A DNA stretch of 64,000 bases, taken from positions 1 through 64,000 of the IMG/VR virus record IMGVR_UViG_3300009285_001197; one strand, given 5' to 3'. Below are positions 33,621 to 40,653 of this stretch, in pieces; the first letter of the stretch is position 1, and each line of letters opens with the position of its first letter. The translations under genes and the position numbers were made by a program. The notes beneath the pieces were generated by a model. That model had not been told where the DNA came from. It saw nothing but the letters and a program-made list of their open reading frames with translations, and did no database searches. The DNA comes from a virus.

Positions 33621-33950
33621 ATGGAAAAACTAGACATGAAGCACCGACCGAGCGCCGAGTATCGCTACTGGCTGTACGACCCCGAAGGCGACGGAATGGT
33701 GTACTTCCGCACGCAAACGGAGCGCGACAAACAAGCTGCGAGGGCGATTGATGCGTACCTCGATGACGGGTGGGCGGACGAGGTTGAACTCGTGGCAGCC
33801 GGAGAGTTGACGCACTTTGCGCAGGTGCTTGATAAGCAGATGCGGCCAGCGGACGAAGACCTCGACGAAGACTGGTACGACGGCGAATGCACCGCGTGGC
33901 CCGAAGGCATGGACTGGGGCGAGAGCGGAAGCGGACGAAGGCCGCTGTAG
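33621..33950 (+). CDS. Cassette gene, 109 aa
   Basis: 109 residues, acidic, beginning 37 bases after the preceding cassette end with AAAGGG upstream. The first half 'PSAEYRYWLYDPEGDGMVYFRT' followed by 'ERDKQAARAIDAYLDDGWADEVELVAAGEL' resembles small phage/plasmid proteins of unknown function; 'DEDLDEDWYDGECTAWPEGMDW' is strongly acidic. It ends within a palindrome before GTTGGGC. Function unknown. Confidence 0.65.
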   Translation: MEKLDMKHRPSAEYRYWLYDPEGDGMVYFRTQTERDKQAARAIDAYLDDGWADEVELVAAGELTHFAQVLDKQMRPADEDLDEDWYDGECTAWPEGMDWGESGSGRRPL

Positions 33951-33977
33951 ATAATCGCCTGGAGCGTAGGGTTGGGC
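33915..33977 (+). repeat. Partial attC-like site F
   Basis: GTTGGGC (33971-33977) is a good right end, and GGCGA...AGCGG can pair with CCGCT...TCGCC around ACGAAGG. The expected RYYYAAC left end is absent, so the site is degenerate on its 5' side. Confidence 0.5.
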
Positions 33978-34002
33978 GGCGACGCCCGGAAAGGACAAAG
34001 AT

Positions 34003-34614
34003 ATGAAGTTTGATGACATGAACCCGATGCAGCGACGGTTGCACAACGTGGCATGCGTATTGGACGCGGATGGTGACGAGTACGGTTTTGTTCCGCTGTT
34101 GCTGGAAACGATCGAAGCGCTCGCAACAGCACCTCTAAAAGAGTTCACGCCTGTCGAGTTCCTGCTGGATGGCGCACGACTGAAGCTGTCGTTTCGGCAG
34201 GAAGAATGCGAGTCATGCGGAGCGTCGAGTGCGCACTTCCACACGGCGCCAATGGATCAGTACGCCGAAGAACTGCGAGGCTTGTGGGTGGCGCTGGTGC
34301 CGGCAGAAAACGACAGGCATTTGAAGATGAAGATTCCGACGCCGACTTTTGGAGACAAAGACATGACCTGCCACACAAAAGAACAACTTGAAGAAATGCT
34401 GTTTGACGTGGTGAATGAACTCGACCTGTCGGACTTGATGATCGAAGAGCACGGCCCGCTTGGAACGCCACCGGCAACACTGGTGCGGCTTGTGCTTGAG
34501 CGCAAGGATTTGGAGATTCGCATGCTCAAACAGGGCTTCGTTGCCGTGACGCCGAACGCCAGCGTGAGCGGCGCGGAGCCGCAGGCGGAGCGTCCGACTC
34601 GACGCAACAGTTAG
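34003..34614 (+). CDS. Cassette gene, 203 aa
   Basis: 203 residues, the longest gene in the array, beginning 26 bases after the preceding cassette end, with AAAGGA upstream. Segments: 'DDMNPMQRRLHNVACVLDADGDEYGFVPLLLETIEAL', a 'CESCGASSAHFH' metal-site-like motif, and a second unit 'TKEQLEEMLFDVVNELDLSDLMIEE'. It could be two small domains fused. The C-terminus (PNASVSGAEPQAERPTRRN) is encoded by the attC-like site. Function unknown. Confidence 0.65.
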   Translation: MKFDDMNPMQRRLHNVACVLDADGDEYGFVPLLLETIEALATAPLKEFTPVEFLLDGARLKLSFRQEECESCGASSAHFHTAPMDQYAEELRGLWVALVPAENDRHLKMKIPTPTFGDKDMTCHTKEQLEEMLFDVVNELDLSDLMIEEHGPLGTPPATLVRLVLERKDLEIRMLKQGFVAVTPNASVSGAEPQAERPTRRNS

Positions 34615-34616
34615 AC
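34551..34616 (+). repeat. attC-like recombination site G
   Basis: 66 bases from GCCGAAC (one mismatch to RYYYAAC) to GTTAGAC (34610-34616, exact GTTRRRY). GAGCGGC and GCCGC plus GACGCC and GGCG-GA-GCGTC can pair as nested arms. The overlapping gene ends two bases before the right end. Confidence 0.65.
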
Positions 34617-34628
34617 ATCGGAGGAAAA

Positions 34629-34811
34629 ATGAAAGTCACATGCGAACTTAATATTGGTAACGACCAAGAGCATCCGGGGGTCAAGATTCTGTTTGAGGGA
34701 GAACCAACGGAAAAGCGCGGATTCATCCACCTACGGATAGGTGATGTTCAGTATGAGTTACGGCCATCAGAAGTGGCAGCGGCATTGCAAAGGGTGCGTA
34801 GCGATGCCTAA
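34629..34811 (+). CDS. Cassette gene, 60 aa
   Basis: 60 residues with GGAGG six bases before the ATG, 12 bases after the preceding GTTAGAC end. Beta-rich beginning (KVTCELNIGNDQEHPGVKILFEG) and 'RIGDVQYELRPSEVAAALQRV'. Its TAA stop is the TAA of the GCCTAAC left end of the next site, a hallmark of cassette genes. Function unknown. Confidence 0.7.
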   Translation: MKVTCELNIGNDQEHPGVKILFEGEPTEKRGFIHLRIGDVQYELRPSEVAAALQRVRSDA

Positions 34812-34895
34812 CGTAGAGCTAAGGGGCGCGAGCGATGACGCAACAACGAAGTGAAACCGGCTGTTCGAGCGTCCCATTTGAGCGCCTTGTTATGC
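34806..34895 (+). repeat. attC-like recombination site H
   Basis: 90 bases from GCCTAAC (exact) to GTTATGC (one mismatch). TAAGGGGCGC pairs with GAGCGCCTTG at the outer arms and GACGC with GCGTC inside. The longer loop region matches the size variation known for attC sites. Confidence 0.75.
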
Positions 34896-35224
34896 CTGCT
34901 GGGGCCGTTGCGCTGCGGCCAGTGCGTTTTTTGCCTGGCGACGGACTGCGCTACTACACGGCCACAACATTTCCGCGCGACCGGCGTGCAGGATGTGACA
35001 TGTATTACCGCAGATGCCGCGCCTTCGGCGGCGTGGAAGGCGAGCAAGCAGGAATTTGCGACGTGCTGGACGCGAGCGGTGATGTGGTGGCCGACTTCCC
35101 GCTTACTGCGCATGGCCTGGACTACCTGTACCGCGCACTTGGGTGTCGGGTAGATGGGCATAACGTTCAAATTGAGGCGCGGCGCGCTGTTGCGCCGTCG
35201 CTCTCGAATGCAGGGTTAGGCTGA
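34892..35224 (+). CDS. Cassette gene, 110 aa
   Basis: 110 residues if translation starts at the ATG inside the GTTATGC right end; longer in-frame starts at 34835 lie in the palindrome. No Shine-Dalgarno is visible. Contains 'LPGDGLRYYTATTFPRDRRAGCDMYYRRCRAFGGVEG' and 'ICDVLDASGDVVADFPLTAHGLDYLYRALGCRV'. The C-terminal 'NVQIEARRAVAPSLSNAGLG' is encoded by the next attC-like site and is of the kind often seen at ends of environmental integron cassette proteins. Function unknown. Confidence 0.65.
   Translation: MPAGAVALRPVRFLPGDGLRYYTATTFPRDRRAGCDMYYRRCRAFGGVEGEQAGICDVLDASGDVVADFPLTAHGLDYLYRALGCRVDGHNVQIEARRAVAPSLSNAGLG
35158..35221 (+). repeat. attC-like recombination site I
   Basis: 64 bases from GCATAAC to GTTAGGC (35215-35221, exact GTTRRRY). 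Arms GAGGCGCGGCGC and GCGCCGTCGCTCTC pair almost fully around a short loop. The left end is the exact inverse of the right end of site H (GTTATGC), as expected if the two ends come from one recombination history. Confidence 0.78.
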
Positions 35225-35242
35225 ACTTTTAAGGAGATCAGG

Positions 35243-35428
35243 ATGAAATTTAATGAAACGCTGATTTATAGGGTACTAAGTATTCCTGGAAATGAATGGG
35301 AAAAAAGTTGCGGATATGTGTTTGCATTAAAAATTCCAGTCCTGATTGTGATGATGCTTGTCGGAGTTCCGACTGCAATTGTGATTGATTTTTTCTACGC
35401 AGCATTGAAAGTTGACGGTGATGCCTAA
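35243..35428 (+). CDS. Cassette gene, small membrane protein, 61 aa
   Basis: 61 residues with AAGGAG seven bases before the ATG, 21 bases after GTTAGGC. A single membrane helix (VFALKIPVLIVMMLVGVPTAI) follows a polar N-terminus. Its stop TAA forms part of GCCTAAC (35423-35429), again a cassette-type end, although no right half of a site follows. Function unknown. Confidence 0.65.
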   Translation: MKFNETLIYRVLSIPGNEWEKSCGYVFALKIPVLIVMMLVGVPTAIVIDFFYAALKVDGDA

Positions 35429-35429
35429 C
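35423..35429 (+). repeat. Left half-site J (RYYYAAC only)
   Basis: GCCTAAC overlaps the stop of the 35243 gene exactly as at site H, but the following 50 bases contain no matching palindrome or GTTRRRY end. It probably marks the last, truncated cassette of the array. Confidence 0.4.
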
Positions 35430-35487
35430 GTGAAATAGACAACATACCGTGCAACGAAAGCAGGCATAAAACAAGGAGTAACGCGCC

Positions 35488-35679
35488 ATGCCATCATTGA
35501 AATCCGATATTTTCATCATAGTGAAAGCAGGTGACAAATCGTTTTCAATCGGTGGCGTTCTGCTTCCTGATGGCCGCTATGCCATCAAACGCGGACGATC
35601 CTGGGCGAAGAAGATCAGAACGACAACATTGAGCGAGATATTTACAGAAGCCCGCAAATGGGTGGTGATAAACAAATGA
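35488..35679 (+). CDS. Small basic protein, 63 aa
   Basis: 63 residues with AAGGAG nine bases before the ATG. 'DIFIIVKAGDKSFSIGGVLLPDGRYAIKRGRSWAKKIRTTTLSEIF' is a small basic beta/alpha protein, possibly nucleic-acid binding. It lies at the array edge and may be either cassette-borne or phage-native. Function unknown. Confidence 0.6.
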   Translation: MPSLKSDIFIIVKAGDKSFSIGGVLLPDGRYAIKRGRSWAKKIRTTTLSEIFTEARKWVVINK

Positions 35680-35765
35680 GAAACACTTTTCCCGCGTCGA
35701 TTAACGCAACTCAACAGGAGCGTGAAATCATGAGGTTTGGACGCCAAGCGGGTGCTGACGGGTAA
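35676..35765 (+). CDS. Possible tiny protein, 29 aa
   Basis: 29 codons whose ATG overlaps the preceding TGA (ATGA). No family and no other support; it ends at a small GACGG...CCGTC hairpin. Low confidence. Confidence 0.25.
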   Translation: MRNTFPASINATQQEREIMRFGRQAGADG

Positions 35766-35790
35766 GCCGTCACCTAATTCAAAAATCAAT

Positions 35791-35985
35791 ATGACAACTC
35801 TAACAAAATCTGAAAGAATGATCGACCAATTGCGTCAGAGGTTAAGCACAGCACGCACTAAGGAAATCATTCTTCTCAATCAAATCATACAACTCAAGGA
35901 AGAGATTCATGAGCACTACCTCAACTGCCATGGCTCATCAGAAACAAAGCCTGAAGAAACTGGAAAAGACCCCACTAGCATTTGA
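35791..35985 (+). CDS. Small coiled-coil protein, 64 aa
   Basis: 64 residues with a leucine-rich helix (MIDQLRQRLSTARTKEIILL, then QIIQLKEEIHEH) typical of a coiled coil. No clear SD before the ATG. Its last 77 bases overlap the helicase gene in another frame. Possibly real because codon composition and coiled coil look natural. Confidence 0.45.
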   Translation: MTTLTKSERMIDQLRQRLSTARTKEIILLNQIIQLKEEIHEHYLNCHGSSETKPEETGKDPTSI

Positions 35986-37273
35986 CACCAGCGACCCAGG
36001 TACTGGCAAAACTTTCGTACAAATCATGGATTTTGCTAAACGCCGTCGTAAACAAGGTGGCAAAGCTCTAATCATTGCACCCAAATCTTTACTTGAAAGC
36101 GCCTGGAAAGAAGACTTTCAAAAGTTCGCACCGGACATAGCAGTAGTCTGTGCTTATGCAGAGAATCGTGCAGAAGCATTCAAAATGCCAGCCGACGGAG
36201 TCATCACTAACACAGACGCCCTCCTCTGGCTGAGTAAGCAACCCAAAAAATTCTTCAAGGATTTCGACACCCTAGTTATTGATGAATCAACCAGCGTAAA
36301 GCACAAGACCAGTGGTCGCAGTAAAGCAGCCGCCAAGATCAGCAAATACTTTAAGTACCGCCGCCTAATGACAGGAACACCAACCAGTAACGGTATCACT
36401 GACATCTGGCACCAAGTATTCATTCTCGATGAAGGTGCCCGTTTGGGCAAAAGCTTCTTTAGTTTCCGTGCAGCCGCCTGCACACCTCAACAGGTTGGGC
36501 CAGGTCCTAAAATGATTAAATGGACAGATCGCCCAGGCATTGAAGGAATCATTGGTGTATTGCTCAAAGACATCGTGATTCGTCACAAGTTTGAAGACTG
36601 TGTAGACATCCCTGAGAACCACCGTTACTCAGTGCCCTACACTCTGAAGAAATCTCACAGAGCAAATTACTCTGAGATGGAAAAAGAACAGCTCCTCCTT
36701 CTGAAAGACACTATCATCACAGCAGTCAACGGAGGTGTTGTCTACACCAAGCTTCTACAAATCGCATCTGGAGCTGTTTATGACGGAGAAGGTAACTACA
36801 CGCTTCTGGATACCGGTCGGTACGAACTCGTTCTTGATCTTGTGGAAGCCCGTCAACATTCTATTGTATTCTTCAACTGGCAACATCAGAGAGATTTGCT
36901 GGTTGCCGAAGCAGAGAAGCGCGGCCTAAGCTTTGCTACTTACGACGGAGAAACCAACAAGAATGACCGAAAACAGATCGTTACTGACTTCCAGGCTGGC
37001 AAGTACAACGTACTCTTTGCCCACCCACAGAGTGCTGGCCATGGTCTCACATTGACCAAGGGTACAGCGACGATATGGGCCTCACCCACCTACAACCTGG
37101 AACACTTCGCCCAAGGCTGGAAGCGCGTGCACCGCATCGGTCAGACGCAAAAGACTGAAACCATCGTAGTGGTAGCTAAAGATACTGTAGATGAAAAAGT
37201 ATGGGCCGTGCTCAATGAAAAAGATGGCAAAATGAGCGCCCTGCTAAATGAATTAAAAGAACTGATGAAATGA
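35909..37273 (+). CDS. SNF2-family DEAD/DEAH-type helicase
   Basis: 454 residues. Motif I DPGTGKT (~31), motif Ia 'ALIIAPKSLLESAW', motif II VIDEST (~125), motif III 'RLMTGTPTSNG', then motif V 'SAGHGLTLTKGT' and motif VI 'QGWKRVHRIGQTQKT', the SNF2 order. Such compact phage SNF2 ATPases accompany replication genes and probably remodel or unwind DNA at forks or clear bound proteins. SD GGAAGAG. Codon use and GC are phage-like again after the cassette array. Confidence 0.87.
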   Translation: MSTTSTAMAHQKQSLKKLEKTPLAFDTSDPGTGKTFVQIMDFAKRRRKQGGKALIIAPKSLLESAWKEDFQKFAPDIAVVCAYAENRAEAFKMPADGVITNTDALLWLSKQPKKFFKDFDTLVIDESTSVKHKTSGRSKAAAKISKYFKYRRLMTGTPTSNGITDIWHQVFILDEGARLGKSFFSFRAAACTPQQVGPGPKMIKWTDRPGIEGIIGVLLKDIVIRHKFEDCVDIPENHRYSVPYTLKKSHRANYSEMEKEQLLLLKDTIITAVNGGVVYTKLLQIASGAVYDGEGNYTLLDTGRYELVLDLVEARQHSIVFFNWQHQRDLLVAEAEKRGLSFATYDGETNKNDRKQIVTDFQAGKYNVLFAHPQSAGHGLTLTKGTATIWASPTYNLEHFAQGWKRVHRIGQTQKTETIVVVAKDTVDEKVWAVLNEKDGKMSALLNELKELMK

Positions 37274-37467
37274 AACACCACTTGCTACTTATCTGGTTAT
37301 TCATGGTTCTATATTATGGATTCTTCTTAACCTATAGCACATGGGATACACAACTAGAAATCATCTTGATGGTCACAGTGCCCTTTTTACTAGGTTACCG
37401 CACATGCAAAAACAACACATCATCTTCGACATCGAAATCATCGGAGACCAGAAACCAGTCTTCCTAG
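37270..37467 (+). CDS. Small membrane protein overlapping DNA polymerase start
   Basis: 65 residues with two hydrophobic helices (LLLIWLFMVLYYGFFLTY and LEIILMVTVPFLLGY) and a Ser/Asn-rich tail. ATG overlaps the helicase TGA. The last 64 bases overlap the polymerase gene in another frame, so the tail may be shadow-coded. It bridges an otherwise non-coding gap, which supports it moderately. Confidence 0.5.
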   Translation: MKHHLLLIWLFMVLYYGFFLTYSTWDTQLEIILMVTVPFLLGYRTCKNNTSSSTSKSSETRNQSS

Positions 37468-39305
37468 TCTGCACCAAGAACGTAGAAACAAAGGAAACAC
37501 AAGCCTTCTGGATGCACAAACGCGGACACATGAAAAAACTGGAAGCAATGCTTCCTGAGTATACATGGGTCAGTTTCAACGGAATCAATTTCGATGCACC
37601 ACTAATTTGTGCGGCCATTGCTGGGGCTGACGAACTCTGGCTCAAAGATGTCGCCAACCAAATCATTGAACAGCAAATGCGTTCATGGCAGACCTACCGC
37701 GAATTCAAAATTGAATTCATTGACTTTGATCACATCGACCTGATTGAAACTGCGCCAGGTGTGATGATCTCACTTAAGACATACGCAGGACGAATGGGTC
37801 ACCCCACTATGGTAGATATGCCCTTCCCTCACGACCTAGACCTGAAGCTTTCGCAACACAAACAATTAGAGAATTACTGTCTAAATGACCTAAGCGTCAC
37901 AGAGGCGTTGTTCAAAAAACTATCAAAGGAAATCCAACTTCGCAAAGAATTAGGGGCTAAGTACGGAATTGATCTGCGCAGCAAATCAGATGCCCAGGCA
38001 GCAGAAGCCATCATGAAACAAGAACTAAGAATTGGAAAAGTTCAGAAAGACACTCCAAAGCTTATCAGTTACAAAGCACCTGACATTATCAGACCCAAAA
38101 CCAAAGCAATCAAAGACCTGGTTGCTAAATTTGAAAACACATACTTCAAGATCAACCATGCCAATGGTTCACCCATTGCCCCAGACTGGATGGAAGAAGA
38201 ATTCAAACTGGGCAAAGGCACCTACACCATAGGAATTGGTGGCTTGCACAGTACACATGATCGGAACCTGCACGTCCAAGCCTCTGACACACTCTTGATC
38301 AGCGACTTTGACGTAGCCAGTTACTACCCTAATATCATGATGAAGTGTGGATTGATACCACGTCTTCCAGGCGACCTGGGACTGCAATTCCTTGAAACCT
38401 ACAAAGAGATTTACGAACAGCGTCTGGAAGCCAAACACTCTGGGGACAAAACCGTAGCAGATACACTTAAGATTGTTCTGAACGGAAGCTATGGCAAGCT
38501 AGGCAGCATCTACTCTGTATTCTACTCACCAGACATGATGCTTGGAGTGGCCATCACAGGACAGCTCAACCTGCTAATCCTGATTGACAAGCTCGAACGC
38601 ATCAAAGGCGTAACCGTCTATTCAGCCAACACGGACGGCATCACCGTAGGGCATAGCCCAGAAGCCCGTGAGGCAGTGCTCAAGGTATTCTCAGACAATG
38701 TAAAAATCACCGGCTTTGAGTACGAGGAAACACCTTACAAACTCATCGCTATGAAAGACGTGAACAACTATATTGCTATTACCACATCGGGTAAGGCCAA
38801 GCGTAAAGGCCTGTACGCCAAGTCCGGTGTACATGAAATGAAGAACCCAACAATGGAAGTCTGCTCAAACATGGCCACAGACTACTTGCAATTTGGTAAA
38901 TTACACATTGAGAATTACGACGATATAAAAGATTTCGTCGCAGTACGCAATGTCAAAGGTGGAGGAGTCCAACACCTTCGTACAGAATTGCGTGACGACT
39001 GGGTGGAAACTTCAGATCGGGTTTGGCAGGCCAATGGAAAAACAGTCAAACGCAAGTCTCGCCCAGCACCCTACGAAATCGGTGTAGGGGGAACACCTTT
39101 CGGTCGCGTGGCCAGATGGTACATGGCAACAAAAAAACTGCCTGCTATCACTTATGTAGAAAGTGGCAATCAGGTCCCAAAAACCGAAGGGGCCAAGCTC
39201 TGCATGACCTTGCTCGATAAATTACCAAATGATCTGGACTATGACTGGTACATCAGGGAAACAATTTCAATGCTCAAGGATATGGGCGTCACCTATTCAA
39301 AGTAG
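37404..39305 (+). CDS. Family B DNA polymerase with 3'-5' exonuclease
   Basis: 633 residues. Exonuclease motifs: Exo I IIFDIEI (D9, E11), Exo II SFNGINFDAP, Exo III YCLNDLSVT. Polymerase motifs: A 'DFDVASYYPNIM' (~300), B 'KIVLNGSYGKLG' (~356), C 'YSANTDGI' (~405), where the usual DTD is NTD. This is short for family B, close to the compact phage type. It replicates the phage genome together with the nearby primase-helicase. ATG at 37404 chosen with TAGG upstream. Confidence 0.88.
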   Translation: MQKQHIIFDIEIIGDQKPVFLVCTKNVETKETQAFWMHKRGHMKKLEAMLPEYTWVSFNGINFDAPLICAAIAGADELWLKDVANQIIEQQMRSWQTYREFKIEFIDFDHIDLIETAPGVMISLKTYAGRMGHPTMVDMPFPHDLDLKLSQHKQLENYCLNDLSVTEALFKKLSKEIQLRKELGAKYGIDLRSKSDAQAAEAIMKQELRIGKVQKDTPKLISYKAPDIIRPKTKAIKDLVAKFENTYFKINHANGSPIAPDWMEEEFKLGKGTYTIGIGGLHSTHDRNLHVQASDTLLISDFDVASYYPNIMMKCGLIPRLPGDLGLQFLETYKEIYEQRLEAKHSGDKTVADTLKIVLNGSYGKLGSIYSVFYSPDMMLGVAITGQLNLLILIDKLERIKGVTVYSANTDGITVGHSPEAREAVLKVFSDNVKITGFEYEETPYKLIAMKDVNNYIAITTSGKAKRKGLYAKSGVHEMKNPTMEVCSNMATDYLQFGKLHIENYDDIKDFVAVRNVKGGGVQHLRTELRDDWVETSDRVWQANGKTVKRKSRPAPYEIGVGGTPFGRVARWYMATKKLPAITYVESGNQVPKTEGAKLCMTLLDKLPNDLDYDWYIRETISMLKDMGVTYSK

Positions 39306-39391
39306 CACCAGCATCACGTCTATTGAGACAACGCTTCGGGGACGTAAAAGGCAAACGCGTTGTACTTTGAATCTTTTAACCGAGGAATTTT

Positions 39392-39904
39392 ATGAGCAAC
39401 GTAATGATTGACCTGGAAACACTGGGTAGTGGGAATAAAGCAGCGATCATCTCAATTGGTGCTGTTGAGTTCGACCCTGAAACCAAACGGCTTGGGCGTA
39501 CATTCTACATGACGGTTAATGCGCAAAGCAGCGTAGAACTAGGTCTGGAAATCGATGCAGACACAGTAATGTGGTGGATGCAGCAGGATGTAAAAGCAAA
39601 AGAAGCCTTCAAAGAAAAAGGAGAACCTATCAGAGCTGCACTTGAAGAATTCGCTGACTGGTATCCAGATGAACGAACCCCCCTATGGGGCAACGGAGCA
39701 ACTTTCGACAACGTCATCCTAACCAACGCCTATCGCCTGGCAGGCATAAAACAACCCTGGCGATACAGTGCAGACCGTTGCTACCGCACTCTGAAGAACC
39801 TTCGACCTGACATCGAATACGCACGTATTGGGGTTCACCATAACGCCCTGGACGATGCGATTTATCAAGCACAGCATGCCATTAAATTACTCAACTCTCT
39901 GTAG
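39392..39904 (+). CDS. DnaQ-like/DexA-like 3'-5' exonuclease
   Basis: 170 residues with the DEDDh set: 'MIDLETLG' (Asp, Glu), 'GNGATFDNVIL' (Asp) and 'HHNALDDAIYQAQH' (His, Asp). It resembles T4 DexA/Rv2179c-type exonucleases acting on single-stranded DNA or RNA ends. Separate from, but close to, the polymerase's own exonuclease domain. SD GAGGA before the ATG. Confidence 0.85.
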   Translation: MSNVMIDLETLGSGNKAAIISIGAVEFDPETKRLGRTFYMTVNAQSSVELGLEIDADTVMWWMQQDVKAKEAFKEKGEPIRAALEEFADWYPDERTPLWGNGATFDNVILTNAYRLAGIKQPWRYSADRCYRTLKNLRPDIEYARIGVHHNALDDAIYQAQHAIKLLNSL

Positions 39905-39918
39905 TGTTCTGTCAGAGA

Positions 39919-39936
39919 CTCTGATACAATCTGTTA
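39919..39936 (+). promoter_or_regulatory. Extended -10 promoter-like element (site b)
   Basis: CTCTGATACAATCTGTTA contains TG-A-TACAAT, an extended -10 close to consensus, with the same flanks as sites at 17595 and 40620. It is preceded by TGTCAGAG and lies at the head of the non-coding stretch before the 40150 gene. Confidence 0.5.
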
Positions 39937-39942
39937 AACAAA

Positions 39943-40129
39943 TTGATACAGCAGTGCAACTAGGCTTGGAAGGAGCAGGCCTTAGTGGAGCAAGGTGGGT
40001 CACGGTAGGTAATAAGTAGCAGGCCATCAACCTGCCAACAGATAACTTCACGAACCCAAACGGAGTGGCGGGTAGGGGTGATTCCCAAGGTGTCCACACC
40101 GAACAAGCCTAGTTGCACTGCTGTATCAA
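39943..40129 (+). ncRNA. Candidate structured RNA: 26-bp perfect terminal stem
   Basis: Positions 39943-39968 (starting TTGATACAGC) are the exact reverse complement of 40104-40129 (ending GCTGTATCAA). Between them are 135 bases with smaller hairpins: GCAGG/CCTGC at about 40019-40034 and GGTG/CACC at 40089-40100. Site b lies just upstream, so it is likely transcribed. It could be a stable phage RNA or the 5' leader of the next gene, whose ATG is 20 bases after it. No known RNA family is recognised. The 245-base gap holds no protein gene. Confidence 0.5.
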
Positions 40130-40149
40130 ATATATTTTTAGGAAACACC

Positions 40150-40578
40150 ATGAACGCCATCCTGAAACCTAAAGTCGTCGCTCTGAAGCCCCAGGCACAG
40201 CCCCTTGGCAGCATGATCGACACCCTCAACGACCTGCGCGAAGAAAAACGAGCCCTGGCAGCCAAGACCAAACTCGTCGAGGCTGCGTTCAACATCCTTC
40301 AGAGCCAGATCATCGAGCGCATGGACAAGGAAAAAACCCGTAAAGGCGAAGGCCGTAAAGCCCGCGTCAGCATTACCGAAGTCACTGTCGGCCAGTTCGA
40401 CGGCAACGACCCTGAAGCCCATGACAAACTCCATGCCTACATCAAGAAAACCGGCTACTGGCACCTGCTGGAAAACAAAATCTCTGCCACTGCGTTCCGT
40501 GAAATTCTGGAACTCAAGGGCAAAGTACCGGGCTTGGTGCCGTTCACCAAGCGCAATCTGAACCTGCGCACGCTATAG
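40150..40578 (+). CDS. Conserved phage coiled-coil protein near replication genes
   Basis: 142 residues: a coiled-coil N-terminal half ('MIDTLNDLREEKRALAAKTK' and 'ILQSQIIERMDKEK') followed by a small domain with 'AYIKKTGYWHLLENKISATAFREIL' and 'VPGLVPFTKRNLNLR'. This arrangement is common in phages beside polymerase, exonuclease or ssDNA-binding genes, but the function is not known to me. SD AGGA before the ATG. Confidence 0.65.
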   Translation: MNAILKPKVVALKPQAQPLGSMIDTLNDLREEKRALAAKTKLVEAAFNILQSQIIERMDKEKTRKGEGRKARVSITEVTVGQFDGNDPEAHDKLHAYIKKTGYWHLLENKISATAFREILELKGKVPGLVPFTKRNLNLRTL

Positions 40579-40619
40579 GTTCTGTATAGGGGAATCCCCT
40601 ATATACAAAGTCTCTTAGT

Positions 40620-40637
40620 CTCTGAAATAATCTGATA
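40620..40637 (+). promoter_or_regulatory. Extended -10 promoter-like element (site c)
   Basis: CTCTGAAATAATCTGATA carries TG-A-AATAAT and the same flanks as sites a and b. It lies 16 bases before the ATG at 40654, with GAAGGAG in between, and probably promotes the block beginning there. Confidence 0.5.
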
Positions 40638-40653
40638 GAAGGAGTTAAACAAG

